From positions 1 to 64,000 of the forward strand of contig NZ_JBHUEJ010000021.1 of assembly GCF_042680565.1 (NCBI RefSeq): DNA of 64,000 nucleotides. Direction: 5' to 3'. The number at the start of each line of letters is the position of its first letter. The first letter of the stretch is position 1. Both the position numbers and the translations under genes were made by a program. The stretch is from Ottowia flava (lineage in GTDB: Bacteria > Pseudomonadota > Gammaproteobacteria > Burkholderiales > Burkholderiaceae_C). The notes beneath the pieces were generated by a model. It did not search any database, was not told the origin of the DNA, and saw only the letters and a program-made list of their open reading frames with translations. This document shows positions 44,436 through 53,803 of the stretch, piece by piece.

Positions 44436-45311
44436 ATGCCTGATCCACAGCCTGTCGCGCATCACTTGAGCCGTCGCCTCATGATCTTCGTCCCGGGTCT
44501 GGCGACGCTGGCGCCGCGCTGGGCCGTCGCGCAGCCGGCTGCTTCTACCGACTTACCTTGGCCGCGCGAATCCGCCGTGCCGGGCGGCGTCGCGCATGTC
44601 GCCTTGGGCGCCGCGCCCGAGCGCCCTGCCGCATTCAATGGCGACGTTCCCGTGCTGGTGCTGGGCGGCCCCGCCGGATGGACCGCGCTGGTGGGCATCG
44701 CGCTCTCGGCTGAACCCGGCACGGGACGCATCCGCCTGCGCAGCGCCGATGGTCGCGAACGCGAACTCGCCTACACCATTGAGCCCAAGCGCTATACCGA
44801 ACAACACCTGAAGGTATCCCCGCGCACGGTGGATCTGTCTCCCGAAGACCTGGCGCGCCACGAACGCGAGCGCGCCCACCAGCAAGGCGTCATCGCCACG
44901 CTGAGCGCGCCACCCACCGTGCCGCTGCAGATGCGCCAACCGACGCCGGGACGGCGTTCCAGCTCGTTCGGGCTGCGGCGCTTTTTCAACGGCCAGCCGC
45001 GCAACCCACACAGTGGCATGGACATTGCCGCGCCGACCGGCACCGCCGTCATCGCGCCCATGCCCGCCACCGTCATCGACGCCGGCAACTACTTCTTCAA
45101 CGGCAACACCGTCTGGCTGGACCACGGCGGCGGCCTGCTGTCGATGATGTGCCACCTGAGCCGCATCCGCGTGAAGAACGGCGACCGCCTGGCCGTGGGC
45201 GACCGCGTGGGCGACGTGGGCGCGACCGGCCGCGTGACTGGCCCGCACCTGCACTGGACCATCACCCTCAACCGCGCGTCGGTCGACCCGGCGCTGTTCC
45301 TCGCCAGCTGA
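44436..45311 (+). CDS. M23-family metallopeptidase (peptidoglycan endopeptidase)
   Basis: A 291-residue exported protein. A signal-like N-terminus (RRLMIFVPGLATLAPRWAVAQ) precedes an N-terminal beta domain (residues 50-150) and the LytM/M23 domain: RNPHSGMDIAAPTGTAV supplies His and Asp Zn ligands, DAGNYFFNGNTVWLDHGGGL the core strands, and TGPHLHWTITLN the HxH. The catalytic residues are intact, so it is probably an active D,D-endopeptidase of the periplasm rather than an activator of the EnvC/NlpD type. Confidence 0.9.
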   Translation: MPDPQPVAHHLSRRLMIFVPGLATLAPRWAVAQPAASTDLPWPRESAVPGGVAHVALGAAPERPAAFNGDVPVLVLGGPAGWTALVGIALSAEPGTGRIRLRSADGRERELAYTIEPKRYTEQHLKVSPRTVDLSPEDLARHERERAHQQGVIATLSAPPTVPLQMRQPTPGRRSSSFGLRRFFNGQPRNPHSGMDIAAPTGTAVIAPMPATVIDAGNYFFNGNTVWLDHGGGLLSMMCHLSRIRVKNGDRLAVGDRVGDVGATGRVTGPHLHWTITLNRASVDPALFLAS

Positions 45312-45405
45312 TGAAGCGCACCATGGTCAGCGCGCGCCTTGTCCCGTGACCTGGAGGCACGAACGCGTTGACACCCTACCCTTGCCCCTGAGAGCATCGC
45401 CCGCT

Positions 45406-46494
45406 ATGCCGACCACCGTCACTGATTCCGTGCGCCGACCTCGCGCTACCCAACTTGCCCACCGTCGTGCCTGGGCCGCTGCGCTGCTCAGCGCGACCTT
45501 GCTGGCGGCCTGTGGCACATCAACGCCAACGGCCGCGCCTGAGGCTGCCCCTTCGCAGCGCACCGCGACCGACCGCGTCGGCATCGCGTTCGCGCATATT
45601 CCGGCGGGCGAATTCCTGATGGGCAGCGACGAATCTCCCTCGGCCCTGTCCAAGGCCTTCCCGCACGCGGATGCCAAGCGCCTGGGCGAGTTCAAGGACG
45701 AGGCACCGGTGCATAGCGTGCGCATCACGCGCGATTTCTGGATGGGCACCCACGAGGTCACCGTGGGCCAGTTCCGCGAGTTCTTGCGCCAATCGGGCTA
45801 CGTGCCCGAATCGGTGCGCGACGGCACCGGCGGCTACGGCTTTAACCCCGACTACAACCCGCCCAACACCGAACGTGCCGACCTGTTCGAGGGGCGCGAC
45901 CCACGGTACTCGTGGGAAAACCCGGGCTTTGCGCAGACCGACCAACATCCGGTGGTGAACGTCAGCTGGAACGACGCCGTGGCCATGGCGCGCTGGCTGA
46001 GCCAGCAGGAAGGCGTGACCTACCGCCTGCCGACCGAAGCCGAATGGGAATACGCGGCCCGCGCCGGCACCCGCACCCGGTTCCAGGGGGGCGACGATCC
46101 CGCGGAGGTGCTGCGCACCGCCAACACTTTCGACAGCGAGACCGCGCTGCGCTGGCCACGGTGGCGCGAACAGGCTGGCTCGGGAAGCGACGGCTTCGCC
46201 TTCACCGCGCCGGTTGGCAGCTTCCAGCCCAACGCCTGGGGGCTGTACGACATGATTGGCAACGTATGGGAGTGGTGTTCCGACTGGTATGGGGACGACT
46301 ACTATGCCCAGTCGCCAGCCAGCGACCCCACCGGCCCCGATGATGGCGACGTCAAGGTGCGCCGTGGCGGGTCCTGGCACAGCTGGCCGCTGTATGCGCG
46401 CACCGCCTTTCGCAACTGGAACAGCACCAGCACACGCTACGTGCTGGTCGGCTTCCGTCTGGTGCGTGAAGCACCGGTGAAGCCGGCGCACTAA
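45406..46494 (+). CDS. SUMF1/FGE-fold lipoprotein without the catalytic cysteines
   Basis: A 362-residue protein. ATG 45406 gives a lipoprotein signal peptide with lipobox LLAACG (Cys about residue 37), so it is anchored to a membrane. The rest is a formylglycine-generating-enzyme sulfatase domain: FAHIPAGEFLMGSDE, MGTHEVTVGQFREFLRQSGY, NVSWNDAVAMARWLSQQEG, YRLPTEAEWEYAARAG, GLYDMIGNVWEWCSDWYG and RRGGSWHSWPLYARTAFRNW. In true FGE two Cys bind copper in the segment after GGS; here they are Ser/Trp/Tyr residues, so formylglycine formation is unlikely. A structural or ligand-binding role is more probable. Confidence 0.85.
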   Translation: MPTTVTDSVRRPRATQLAHRRAWAAALLSATLLAACGTSTPTAAPEAAPSQRTATDRVGIAFAHIPAGEFLMGSDESPSALSKAFPHADAKRLGEFKDEAPVHSVRITRDFWMGTHEVTVGQFREFLRQSGYVPESVRDGTGGYGFNPDYNPPNTERADLFEGRDPRYSWENPGFAQTDQHPVVNVSWNDAVAMARWLSQQEGVTYRLPTEAEWEYAARAGTRTRFQGGDDPAEVLRTANTFDSETALRWPRWREQAGSGSDGFAFTAPVGSFQPNAWGLYDMIGNVWEWCSDWYGDDYYAQSPASDPTGPDDGDVKVRRGGSWHSWPLYARTAFRNWNSTSTRYVLVGFRLVREAPVKPAH

Positions 46495-46513
46495 CTGCCC
46501 GCGCGAGCCGCGG

Positions 46514-48349
46514 TCATGGCAGCGGGTCGGCCCCGCCCAACGCTGCCTGCGCTTCCTGCAGTTGCGCCTTTTCAGCCTTGCGCTGGCGCTCTTCCAGCAT
46601 GGCGCCGCTTTCGCGTTCACCGATCTGCTGGCGCCACATGGCGTAGTACAGGCCCTTGTGCGCCAGCAGCGCGTCGTGCGTGCCCTGCTCCACGATGCGC
46701 CCGCGCTCCAGCACGTAGATGACGCTGGCGTGCAGGATGGTCGATAACCGGTGCGCGATCAGGATGCCGATCTGCTGGCTGCCGCGCGACACCTCGCGCA
46801 CGGTGTCGGTCACCTGCTGCTCGGTCAGCGAATCCAGCGCCGACGTCGCTTCGTCAAAAATGAGCAGCCGGGGCTGTCGCAGCAGCGCCCGCGCGATGGA
46901 CAGGCGCTGGCGCTCGCCGCCCGACAGCTTGTAGCCCGACTCCCCAATCATCGTCTCCAGCCCCTGCGGCAGGCGCGCCACCAGGCCAGCGGCCTGGGCC
47001 TGCGCCAGCGCGGCTTGCATTTCGGCGTCGGTGGCATCCGGTCGTACGAAAAGCAGGTTTTCACGCACCGTGCCGGCGAAAAGCGTAGTCTCCTGCGTCA
47101 CGTATCCGACCTGGCGCCGCGCCTCGTTGTAGCGAATGCGGCGCGCGTCGATGTCGTTGAACAGGATGGCGCCGGCATCGGGCCGGTACAGCCCCAGCAA
47201 CAGCTTGACCAGCGTCGATTTGCCCGAACCCGACGGGCCGACGAAAGCCAGCGTGTCGCCCAGCTTCGCTGAAAAACTCACGCCGTCGATGGAGTTTTCC
47301 GTCGCACCGCGGTGGCGAAACACCACGTTGTCGAAGCGCAGCGTCTCAATCGGCCCCAACGGCACGGCGTCGGACGGGCGGCGCTCAACCGGCTTGGCCA
47401 TCAATTCGTCGTAATTGGTCAGTGAAGCGCTGGCTTCGCGCCAGGCGAGGATGATGGTGCCCAACTCCTGCAGCGGCCCGAGGATGGCGACCGAGATGAA
47501 CTGCATGGCAATCAGTTCGCCTGTGCTCAGCACGTTGCGGAAAATCAACCACAGCAGCACGAACAGCACCGACAGCTTGAGCAGGCTGAGCGTCGCGCCC
47601 TGCAAGAAGCTCAGCCAGCGGATGCGTTTGACCTTGGCCATCTCCAGCGCAAAGATCTCCTCGGTCTTGGCGTGCATGCGCCGCACTTCGCGGAAGGTGA
47701 GGCCCAGGCTCTTGATCAGCGCCACGTTGCGCAGCGATTCGGTGATGAAGCCGGCGTTGCGCGTGGTTTCGCGGTTGATGGAGCGCTGCTGGCTGCGAAT
47801 CTGCCGGCTGAGCAGCCCCGAGAGCCCGCCCAGCACCACCAGCCCGATCAGGAATACCGGCACCAGCAACCAGCTTTTGGTCACCGCGTACCACAGCAGA
47901 AACGCCAGGCCGATGACGGACGCGAACAGCACGTTGATCATCGAGTTGATCAGCCGCTCGGTGTCGGTGCGCAGGCGCATCAGCAGCGCCAGGGTTTCCC
48001 CGGTACGCGCGTCCTCGTACTCCTGAAAGTTCAGGCGCATGGTCTGGCGCAGGCCGTCGTTGAACAGCTGCGTGCCAAAGCGCTGCACGACCATGCGCGT
48101 GACGTAGTCCTGCAGCGCCCGCGCCGCGCGCGAACCCAGCGCCACCGCAACCGCAATGCCCAGCAGGCCCAACGCGCCGCGCACCAGCTCGTCGTCAGGC
48201 CGTATGCCCTTCTTCGTCGCGTACTCGTCGATCAGCTTGCCGAAGATGATCGGGTCTACCAGCGCCAGCACCTGGCTGATCGCCGCCAGCAGCAGGGCCA
48301 ACGCGACCAGGCGGGATTGGGGTTTGAGGTATTTCCAGAGCGTGCGCAT
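46514..48349 (-). CDS. ABC transporter, fused permease and ATP-binding protein (MsbA-like exporter)
   Basis: A 611-residue half-transporter. Six transmembrane helices occupy residues 1-310 (for example LVALALLLAAISQVLALVDP, SVIGLAFLLWYAVTKSWLLV), followed by a nucleotide-binding domain with Walker A FVGPSGSGKSTLV, signature LSGGERQRLSIARALL, Walker B LLIFDEATSALD and switch His AHRLSTI. It ends with a charged helical tail (EERQRKAEKAQLQEAQAAL). Works as a homodimer in the inner membrane; the substrate (lipid, drug or peptide) cannot be told from sequence. Confidence 0.92.
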   Translation of the reverse strand: MRTLWKYLKPQSRLVALALLLAAISQVLALVDPIIFGKLIDEYATKKGIRPDDELVRGALGLLGIAVAVALGSRAARALQDYVTRMVVQRFGTQLFNDGLRQTMRLNFQEYEDARTGETLALLMRLRTDTERLINSMINVLFASVIGLAFLLWYAVTKSWLLVPVFLIGLVVLGGLSGLLSRQIRSQQRSINRETTRNAGFITESLRNVALIKSLGLTFREVRRMHAKTEEIFALEMAKVKRIRWLSFLQGATLSLLKLSVLFVLLWLIFRNVLSTGELIAMQFISVAILGPLQELGTIILAWREASASLTNYDELMAKPVERRPSDAVPLGPIETLRFDNVVFRHRGATENSIDGVSFSAKLGDTLAFVGPSGSGKSTLVKLLLGLYRPDAGAILFNDIDARRIRYNEARRQVGYVTQETTLFAGTVRENLLFVRPDATDAEMQAALAQAQAAGLVARLPQGLETMIGESGYKLSGGERQRLSIARALLRQPRLLIFDEATSALDSLTEQQVTDTVREVSRGSQQIGILIAHRLSTILHASVIYVLERGRIVEQGTHDALLAHKGLYYAMWRQQIGERESGAMLEERQRKAEKAQLQEAQAALGGADPLP

Positions 48350-48386
48350 GGGGCCGCATGATGGCCCAGCGCCCGTGCCGTGTCTG

Positions 48387-49088
48387 TCAGACAGCGGCGG
48401 CAGCGGCGCCCCGGGTTCGGCTTCCGGCCGCCAGCACTTTCAGCAGCCAGCGCTGCAAGTCGACCACCTCTTCCATGCAGACCGAATGGCCCATGGGGTA
48501 GCTGTGCCATTCGACGGCGTAGCCCAGCACCTGCAGGGCGTCGCGCGAGGCCTCGGCGCGCGGCAGCGCGATCATCTCGTCCTGCGTGCCATGGGCCAGC
48601 CAGATCGGTACGTCGGCATTGGCGGCGCTGCGCTCCGTCGCCAGCTGGCGCGCCAGCGGCAGGTAGCCGGACATGCCCGCCACGCCGGCCAGACGCTGGC
48701 CATAGCGCAAGCCCGTCAGCAAAGCCATCGCGCAGCCTTGCGAGAAGCCCGCCAGGACGGTGCGACGTGCTGGCACGCCGCGCGCCTGTTCGCGCGCCAG
48801 TAGGCCGTCGACCAGCGCTTGTGATCGGCGCAGGCCCGCTTCGTCTTCCTGCGACCAGTCGGTGTGGATGTCGTACCAGGCTGGCATCACGTAGCCGCCG
48901 TTGAGCGTCACGGGAATCTGCGGCGCGTGCGGAAACACCCAGCGCACCGGGCCGACGGCGGCGAGGTCGATCTCTTGCGCGAAGGGCTCGAAGTCGTGCC
49001 CGCTGGCGCCCAGGCCGTGCAGCACGATGATGCTGGCGCGCGGATCGGCGCCGGTTTCAATGTCGATGGTGTCGGGCAGTGTGCTCAT
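48387..49088 (-). CDS. Carboxylesterase / phospholipase family alpha/beta hydrolase
   Basis: A 233-residue esterase of the carboxylesterase II / acyl-protein thioesterase family. IIVLHGLGASGHDFEPFAQE is the opening, YDIHTDWSQEDEAGLRRS is typical of the family, the nucleophile Ser lies in LAGFSQGCAMAL, Asp in HGTQDEMI and His in YPMGHSVCMEE. Cytosolic, no signal peptide. It usually hydrolyses short-chain esters. Confidence 0.92.
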   Translation of the reverse strand: MSTLPDTIDIETGADPRASIIVLHGLGASGHDFEPFAQEIDLAAVGPVRWVFPHAPQIPVTLNGGYVMPAWYDIHTDWSQEDEAGLRRSQALVDGLLAREQARGVPARRTVLAGFSQGCAMALLTGLRYGQRLAGVAGMSGYLPLARQLATERSAANADVPIWLAHGTQDEMIALPRAEASRDALQVLGYAVEWHSYPMGHSVCMEEVVDLQRWLLKVLAAGSRTRGAAAAAV

Positions 49089-49323
49089 GCGTCCATGGTA
49101 GCGGCTGCGAAAGTGACGCCCGAAATATGAATCAAATCACCGCTCGGCCCAAGCCGATACGCCGCAACAAGCTACTCTTTTAAGAGTAAAAAAAGCCCTC
49201 TCGGCGCCTGACTTCAAAATCGCGTGCTTCCTTGCTGGCAGAGCCAGTCCAGGGCGTTTGGCATTGCCCCGACAAGAGCTGAGGCGGCGGTCACGGTGTG
49301 ACGGCCAGCGGAACTGCACCGCC

Positions 49324-51987
49324 TCAGACCGTAACGTGCTCGTGCTCCGCAGAGGGACTGTCGGACAGTCGGCGCAGCGCCTTGTCGACCACGGCCGCCG
49401 CATCCACGGGTCGCAGGTGGCGTGTGCGGATCAGCTTCTCGCAGGTACGCCGGGTCATGCTGTGCGGGCGCCCGCCACGGCTGACGAACATGAAGAGCGA
49501 CCCGTTTTCGCTGCTCCAGCTCAGCTGCGCACGGCGCCACTGACCGCGCACGCGCAAATCCACCCAGTCGCCAGTGCGCAGACGCTCAAGAATGGCGCGC
49601 TGGCGCGCCAGTTCAGCGTCATCCGGAGGCGCATCAGGAACTGGCACATGCGCAGCATCACTGATACGCGGGGCGCCCAGCAACGCCGGCTCGGGCTGGT
49701 CGAGCGGGACGAAATCACCTACCGCAGCAGGTGCCGGCTCTGGCTCGGCAAACCGTGATACCTCGTCCGCCGGATGCCCGCTATCGAGCGAAGCCATGGA
49801 CGTCATGCCTTCGTCGGCCTCCAGTGGCGCCATACCCGAGCCATGATCGTCAAAGCCCGCTGCCACTCGCTCGTGCCTGCCCAACCAGGGCTGCTCAGCC
49901 ACACGGGGCGATGGGCGCTCCAAAGGCAGGGCTTCGGTTTCCATGTCCAGCGGCATGAGCAGACTCGAGTCGTCGTCCAGCCTTGTCAGGCCCGATGCCT
50001 CGGCGTCGCGCGCGCTGCGCAGACGCCGCAAGCGCAACACCGGGTCGTGATACCGCATCAGCGCATTGAAGAACGTATCGGTCTCGCGCGCCTCTTTGCC
50101 AAGCATCTCGAGCCCGCGGCGCAGCGTCTGCAACACACCCGGCACCACCTCGAACAGCCGGCGTGGTTCCTTCAGCACGGCTTCGCGCTTCACGCTCCAC
50201 AGCAGGTCGGTCACCACCGCCAGATAGCCGCCTGGGTCCAACTGGCCACGCTTGTCGGTCAACTGGGCATGCGCAATCACCAGCGACCAGTCCTGGAACA
50301 GGAAATCGGCGACAACCACCGGCACGCGATCCAGGTCGGAGCGCAGGCTGAACTCCCAGGCGACCTTGTCAGCAAGCGTCTGGCGCTCCTGCGCAAAATG
50401 CATGGAGCGCAGACCGGCCTCCTGCGCGTCCGTCTCGACCACATCCTCGGCTTGCCAACGCGTTTCGAGTTGCTCCAATTGGGCGCCGAAGGCCGAATTA
50501 CTCGCTTCGGGCCGGTCATTGAGTTCTCGCACCGCGTCGCGCACCGGGGCCATGAATTGCTCGAACTCATCCGCATACTCGTCGTTGTACTTAAAGCTGC
50601 GCTGTGCAACACCTTCAATCAGCCGCCGCGCCGGATGGTGGTCGTCCCCAAAGAAGCGCGGGTCCTTCATGGCCATGCGCAGCAGCGCCGGCTCCATGGC
50701 AACGAACGCCTCGCGCACCGGTGCCATCACGCGATGGTCACCCGCCACCTGGGAAACCAGGGTACGCACCGCGTCTAGGCCCAGCGCCTGGCTGATCTTG
50801 GTGGCCTGGCTCTTCAATTCCATCAGCGTGCGCGTGCGCGCCGCCGGCTGCGCAGCTTCACCCCATTGTTGGGGTGGCAGTGGCGTGGCCACGTCGACCG
50901 CACGCGCTGGCCGGTCGACCACACTGAGCGCCTTGTCGCGCAGACGCTGACGGGCCTGTGCCGCTTCGTCAAATGATGGCGCGTGGCTGCTGGCACGAAT
51001 GGCCCCGGCCAGTTGCGCGGTCACCGCTTCGTAGTAAGCCGGCGGCAGCGGCTCGTCGTTTTCGGAGACCCACTGCGGGCGGTACAGAAAGTCTCGGATC
51101 AGTGCTTGGGGAACCGCTGGCCGTGCCTGAGCCAGATCGCCCATGTGGGGGAACAGCGCACGGCGAGAAGCACCGCCATCGCCGGATGTCGCAGGAACTC
51201 CTTGGCCTGGCGCGCCACCCGGCGCGCTGCCTGCGGACCCGGAGCCATTCCCACTGGCGTTTCCGGTCCCGGAGCCACCCGTGCCGGACTTCTGCGGCGG
51301 CAAGCTCCCCCCTTCGGTCAGCTTCAGACGATAGCGGGCTTCCTCGACGCCCTGCGACTCCAGCAACTTTCCGATGGCTTCATACAGCCGCTGCAACTCG
51401 CCTGCAAATGGCCGCGCCAGCGCGCGCGTCCAGTGGCTCTGGATTTGGGTCGATTCGCCGAATGAGCCCAGCAACTCGAGCAGCGCGTTGCACAGGATTT
51501 CGGGGCGCAGAGGGTTCAGGTCGGCGCGCACCACGGGCAGACCAAGGGCCGAGCTCATCAGCGAGTCCAGGCGTGCCAGCGCATGCTCGACCACCGGCAT
51601 GGCGGTCTGCTGCAGGCGCGAGGCCTCCACGAAGCGCGCCACTTCTGCGTCGTCCAACAAGGCCAGCGACGAGTCGGCCTCAAGCATCCGGCCGCCCTTT
51701 TCGGGCTTGTGCGCGTCGGCCTGCGAGCGCGCTTCGTTCAGCGCCTTGCCGATGGCGTCATCCACGCTGGCGGCGTAACCGGTGCGCATCGTGGCGCGTT
51801 GCTTGGTCAGCGCAGCAGCGGCGTCCCCAAGCTCTATGCGGGTGGCCATCGATTTGGCCGTGCGCTCGGCTTCGTGCAGCGCAGCACTGGCAGCTTCCAC
51901 GCAGCGGTCGATCATCGAAGAAGCCAGGAACACGGCTTCCTGTCTGCTGCGCTTGATCAATGGGCTGTTGGTGCTGACCGCTTGCAT
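49324..51987 (-). CDS. DUF1631 family protein
   Basis: An 887-residue mostly helical cytosolic protein of the DUF1631 family, long known only from Beta- and Gammaproteobacteria. N-terminal helical part (CVEAASAALHEAERTAKSMA), a Gly/Ser-rich linker around residues 235-270 (TGGSGTGNASGNGSGSAG), a central conserved region (MELKSQATKISQALGLDAVR, DWSLVIAHAQLTDKRG), an acidic disordered segment, and a C-terminal beta domain (GDWVDLRVRGQWRRAQLSWS, GSLFMFVSRGGRPHSMTRRT) that looks PilZ-like, as in other members. A c-di-GMP link is possible through that domain but not shown. 49089-49323 downstream holds only a small palindrome (ACTCTTTTAAGAGT) and no gene. Confidence 0.85.
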   Translation of the reverse strand: MQAVSTNSPLIKRSRQEAVFLASSMIDRCVEAASAALHEAERTAKSMATRIELGDAAAALTKQRATMRTGYAASVDDAIGKALNEARSQADAHKPEKGGRMLEADSSLALLDDAEVARFVEASRLQQTAMPVVEHALARLDSLMSSALGLPVVRADLNPLRPEILCNALLELLGSFGESTQIQSHWTRALARPFAGELQRLYEAIGKLLESQGVEEARYRLKLTEGGSLPPQKSGTGGSGTGNASGNGSGSAGSAPGGAPGQGVPATSGDGGASRRALFPHMGDLAQARPAVPQALIRDFLYRPQWVSENDEPLPPAYYEAVTAQLAGAIRASSHAPSFDEAAQARQRLRDKALSVVDRPARAVDVATPLPPQQWGEAAQPAARTRTLMELKSQATKISQALGLDAVRTLVSQVAGDHRVMAPVREAFVAMEPALLRMAMKDPRFFGDDHHPARRLIEGVAQRSFKYNDEYADEFEQFMAPVRDAVRELNDRPEASNSAFGAQLEQLETRWQAEDVVETDAQEAGLRSMHFAQERQTLADKVAWEFSLRSDLDRVPVVVADFLFQDWSLVIAHAQLTDKRGQLDPGGYLAVVTDLLWSVKREAVLKEPRRLFEVVPGVLQTLRRGLEMLGKEARETDTFFNALMRYHDPVLRLRRLRSARDAEASGLTRLDDDSSLLMPLDMETEALPLERPSPRVAEQPWLGRHERVAAGFDDHGSGMAPLEADEGMTSMASLDSGHPADEVSRFAEPEPAPAAVGDFVPLDQPEPALLGAPRISDAAHVPVPDAPPDDAELARQRAILERLRTGDWVDLRVRGQWRRAQLSWSSENGSLFMFVSRGGRPHSMTRRTCEKLIRTRHLRPVDAAAVVDKALRRLSDSPSAEHEHVTV

Positions 51988-52132
51988 GGGTGGGAGGTGG
52001 AGGCCATCAGATTACACCGTCGGCCAAAACGGCTGCCGCGGATGTCTGCTTTTGCCAACTGTATCGCTCCCACGTGGCTGTTTTACCCGTACTGGGGTCG
52101 CCCGGGCCTTCAAAGCGCGAAATTTTTCGGCT

Positions 52133-52552
52133 TCATGCACGTCCGCCGTCCTGACGCAGGTCAAAAACCGGGTCAACCGGGACCTGCAGTGCCGTCGCCA
52201 GGTGATTGGTCTTGCCCGCCAGACCGATTACGGCCAGCAGGTCGGCGTACTGCGCATCGGTCATGCCCTTGGCGCGTGCGGCGGCGGTGTGCGAATGCAC
52301 GCAGTAGCCGCAACCGTTTGCAGTGGACACGGCGATGTAGATCAGTTCCTTAGTGAGCGGATCCAGCGCGGACGGCGCGACCATGGTGCGCTGGACCTCC
52401 GCCCAGGTCGCTTCGAGCAGCGCAGGATCCAGCGCCAGGTGGCGCCAGAACGCGTTGATGAAATCCGAGCCGCGCGTGCGGCGGATGTCCTCGAACACGG
52501 CGCGCACACGTTCGTTCTGCTCAAGGTCCGCACCGGGAAGCGTGGTGGACAT
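52133..52552 (-). CDS. Carboxymuconolactone decarboxylase / AhpD-like protein
   Basis: A 139-residue all-helical protein with the CxxC site NGCGYCVHSHTAAARAKGM, the alkylhydroperoxidase AhpD-core pattern (Cys-x2-Cys-x3-His). LTKELIYIAVSTAN precedes it, as in the family. Proteins of this type reduce peroxides or act on thiols; real carboxymuconolactone decarboxylases lack the CxxC. Stands alone with a repeat element upstream. Confidence 0.88.
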   Translation of the reverse strand: MSTTLPGADLEQNERVRAVFEDIRRTRGSDFINAFWRHLALDPALLEATWAEVQRTMVAPSALDPLTKELIYIAVSTANGCGYCVHSHTAAARAKGMTDAQYADLLAVIGLAGKTNHLATALQVPVDPVFDLRQDGGRA

Positions 52553-52588
52553 GTCTCACTCCTGCCCAAGAGGGCGATTTTTACTCTG

Positions 52589-52640
52589 CTATTGATAGCT
52601 GCCTGCGCAGGTGGTTGTAGCGCAATGTGATGTTTTCTTC
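52589..52640 (+). repeat. Dispersed TAGCTGnCTGCGC element, copy 13
   Basis: CTATTGATAGCTGCCTGCGC followed by AGGTGGTTGTAGCGC. Contains the perfect palindrome CCTGCGCAGG. Lies between the AhpD-like and aspartoacylase-like genes. Confidence 0.72.
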
Positions 52641-52672
52641 ATGAATTCTCGCCGACACGAGGTGCCAGCGCG

Positions 52673-53641
52673 TCAGGCCGCGGCGGCGATCGGCCGCGTC
52701 AGATACACCGCCTCGCGCCCCACGATCGGCACGCGCGCAGGCATCATCACGGTGCAGTTGTCGCAGGGCGCGCGGATTTCACCCGCGTCGCCATCGGTGG
52801 CGATCAATTCACCCTCGGCAAAGATTTCGAAGCCCTGCAGCGGGCGCACGAACCGGAACTCCGGCGTATGCACCATGCAGGTCTGCAACAGCGCCAGTCG
52901 CCGTTGCGGCGTCGCGCGCGCCTCGGCCGACACCGGCAGCGCGTCAATGAGCCCGAAATGCGCCAGAAAGTCGAGCGCCGTGGCGGTGGCGACATCGGCA
53001 GCCGCCTGCAGGAAGTGCTGGCCACATTCCACCACCATGGCGACACCGGCATTGCTCTCGGCCACGCCGTGGCGCCCGTGCTGAATCAGCGGCGTACCGC
53101 TGCCCAGGCCGCTGGGCATGACCAGATGGGTGGTCACCCGCCCGAGCGCGCCGACGGCCAGCGCCGCGTGGCCGTTGCGCGGGTAATCGGGGTAGACCCA
53201 GAACGGCTCCACGTCCTGGCTGGTCGAATGGATGTCGAGGATGTGGTCGGCCACCGCCACCACCGGCCGCAGCGCGCGGGCGCGGCGCAGCTCCGGGCTG
53301 TCCTGCGGGCCGTCCAGCCATTCGTCGGACCAGATACGGTTCAGGTTGTGCACGATCTGCCGGTTGGCGAACGGGTCGTCCTGGCGAAAGCCCTCGTACG
53401 CCTCGACGTGGGCAAAGCTGATCGTGAGCGTGCCGATCTTCGGGCGCACGCCCTGGTCCAGCAGGTGCGTGGCGGCCACCATCCCGCAAATCTCGTTACC
53501 GTGCGTCAATGCGTTGATCAGCACGTGCGGCCCTGGCTGGCCCGATTCGAAACGGTGAACGTAGTCGATACCGGTGTTGCCCGCGCGGTAGGCGCAGAGA
53601 TCGCGCGGCAGGACTTCCAGAACGGGCGGTGGCAGGGACAT
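52673..53641 (-). CDS. Succinylglutamate desuccinylase / aspartoacylase family protein
   Basis: A 322-residue Zn carboxypeptidase-like hydrolase of the M14 AstE/ASPA group. The Zn ligands are in NALTHGNEICG (His, Glu) and ILDIHSTSQD (His); NLNRIW corresponds to the substrate-binding Asn-Arg pair and VVECGQH to the catalytic Glu. It removes an acyl group from an N-acyl amino acid; the substrate is not fixed by context. ATG 53641 is chosen; another in-frame start lies at 53674. Confidence 0.88.
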   Translation of the reverse strand: MSLPPPVLEVLPRDLCAYRAGNTGIDYVHRFESGQPGPHVLINALTHGNEICGMVAATHLLDQGVRPKIGTLTISFAHVEAYEGFRQDDPFANRQIVHNLNRIWSDEWLDGPQDSPELRRARALRPVVAVADHILDIHSTSQDVEPFWVYPDYPRNGHAALAVGALGRVTTHLVMPSGLGSGTPLIQHGRHGVAESNAGVAMVVECGQHFLQAAADVATATALDFLAHFGLIDALPVSAEARATPQRRLALLQTCMVHTPEFRFVRPLQGFEIFAEGELIATDGDAGEIRAPCDNCTVMMPARVPIVGREAVYLTRPIAAAA

Positions 53642-53803
53642 GGGCGGTCGCGTCGTAGGCTGTGAATCGAACACCGCATCTTATCGATCCGGTTACCACT
53701 TCGCCCAAGGCCCATCGGCCAACTCAGCGTGTGCGCCTGCATGGCGGAGGCTGCGGACGCCGGAGAGCCCCGCCGCGCGCGCAGCCGATCCAGCCAGCGC
53801 ACA

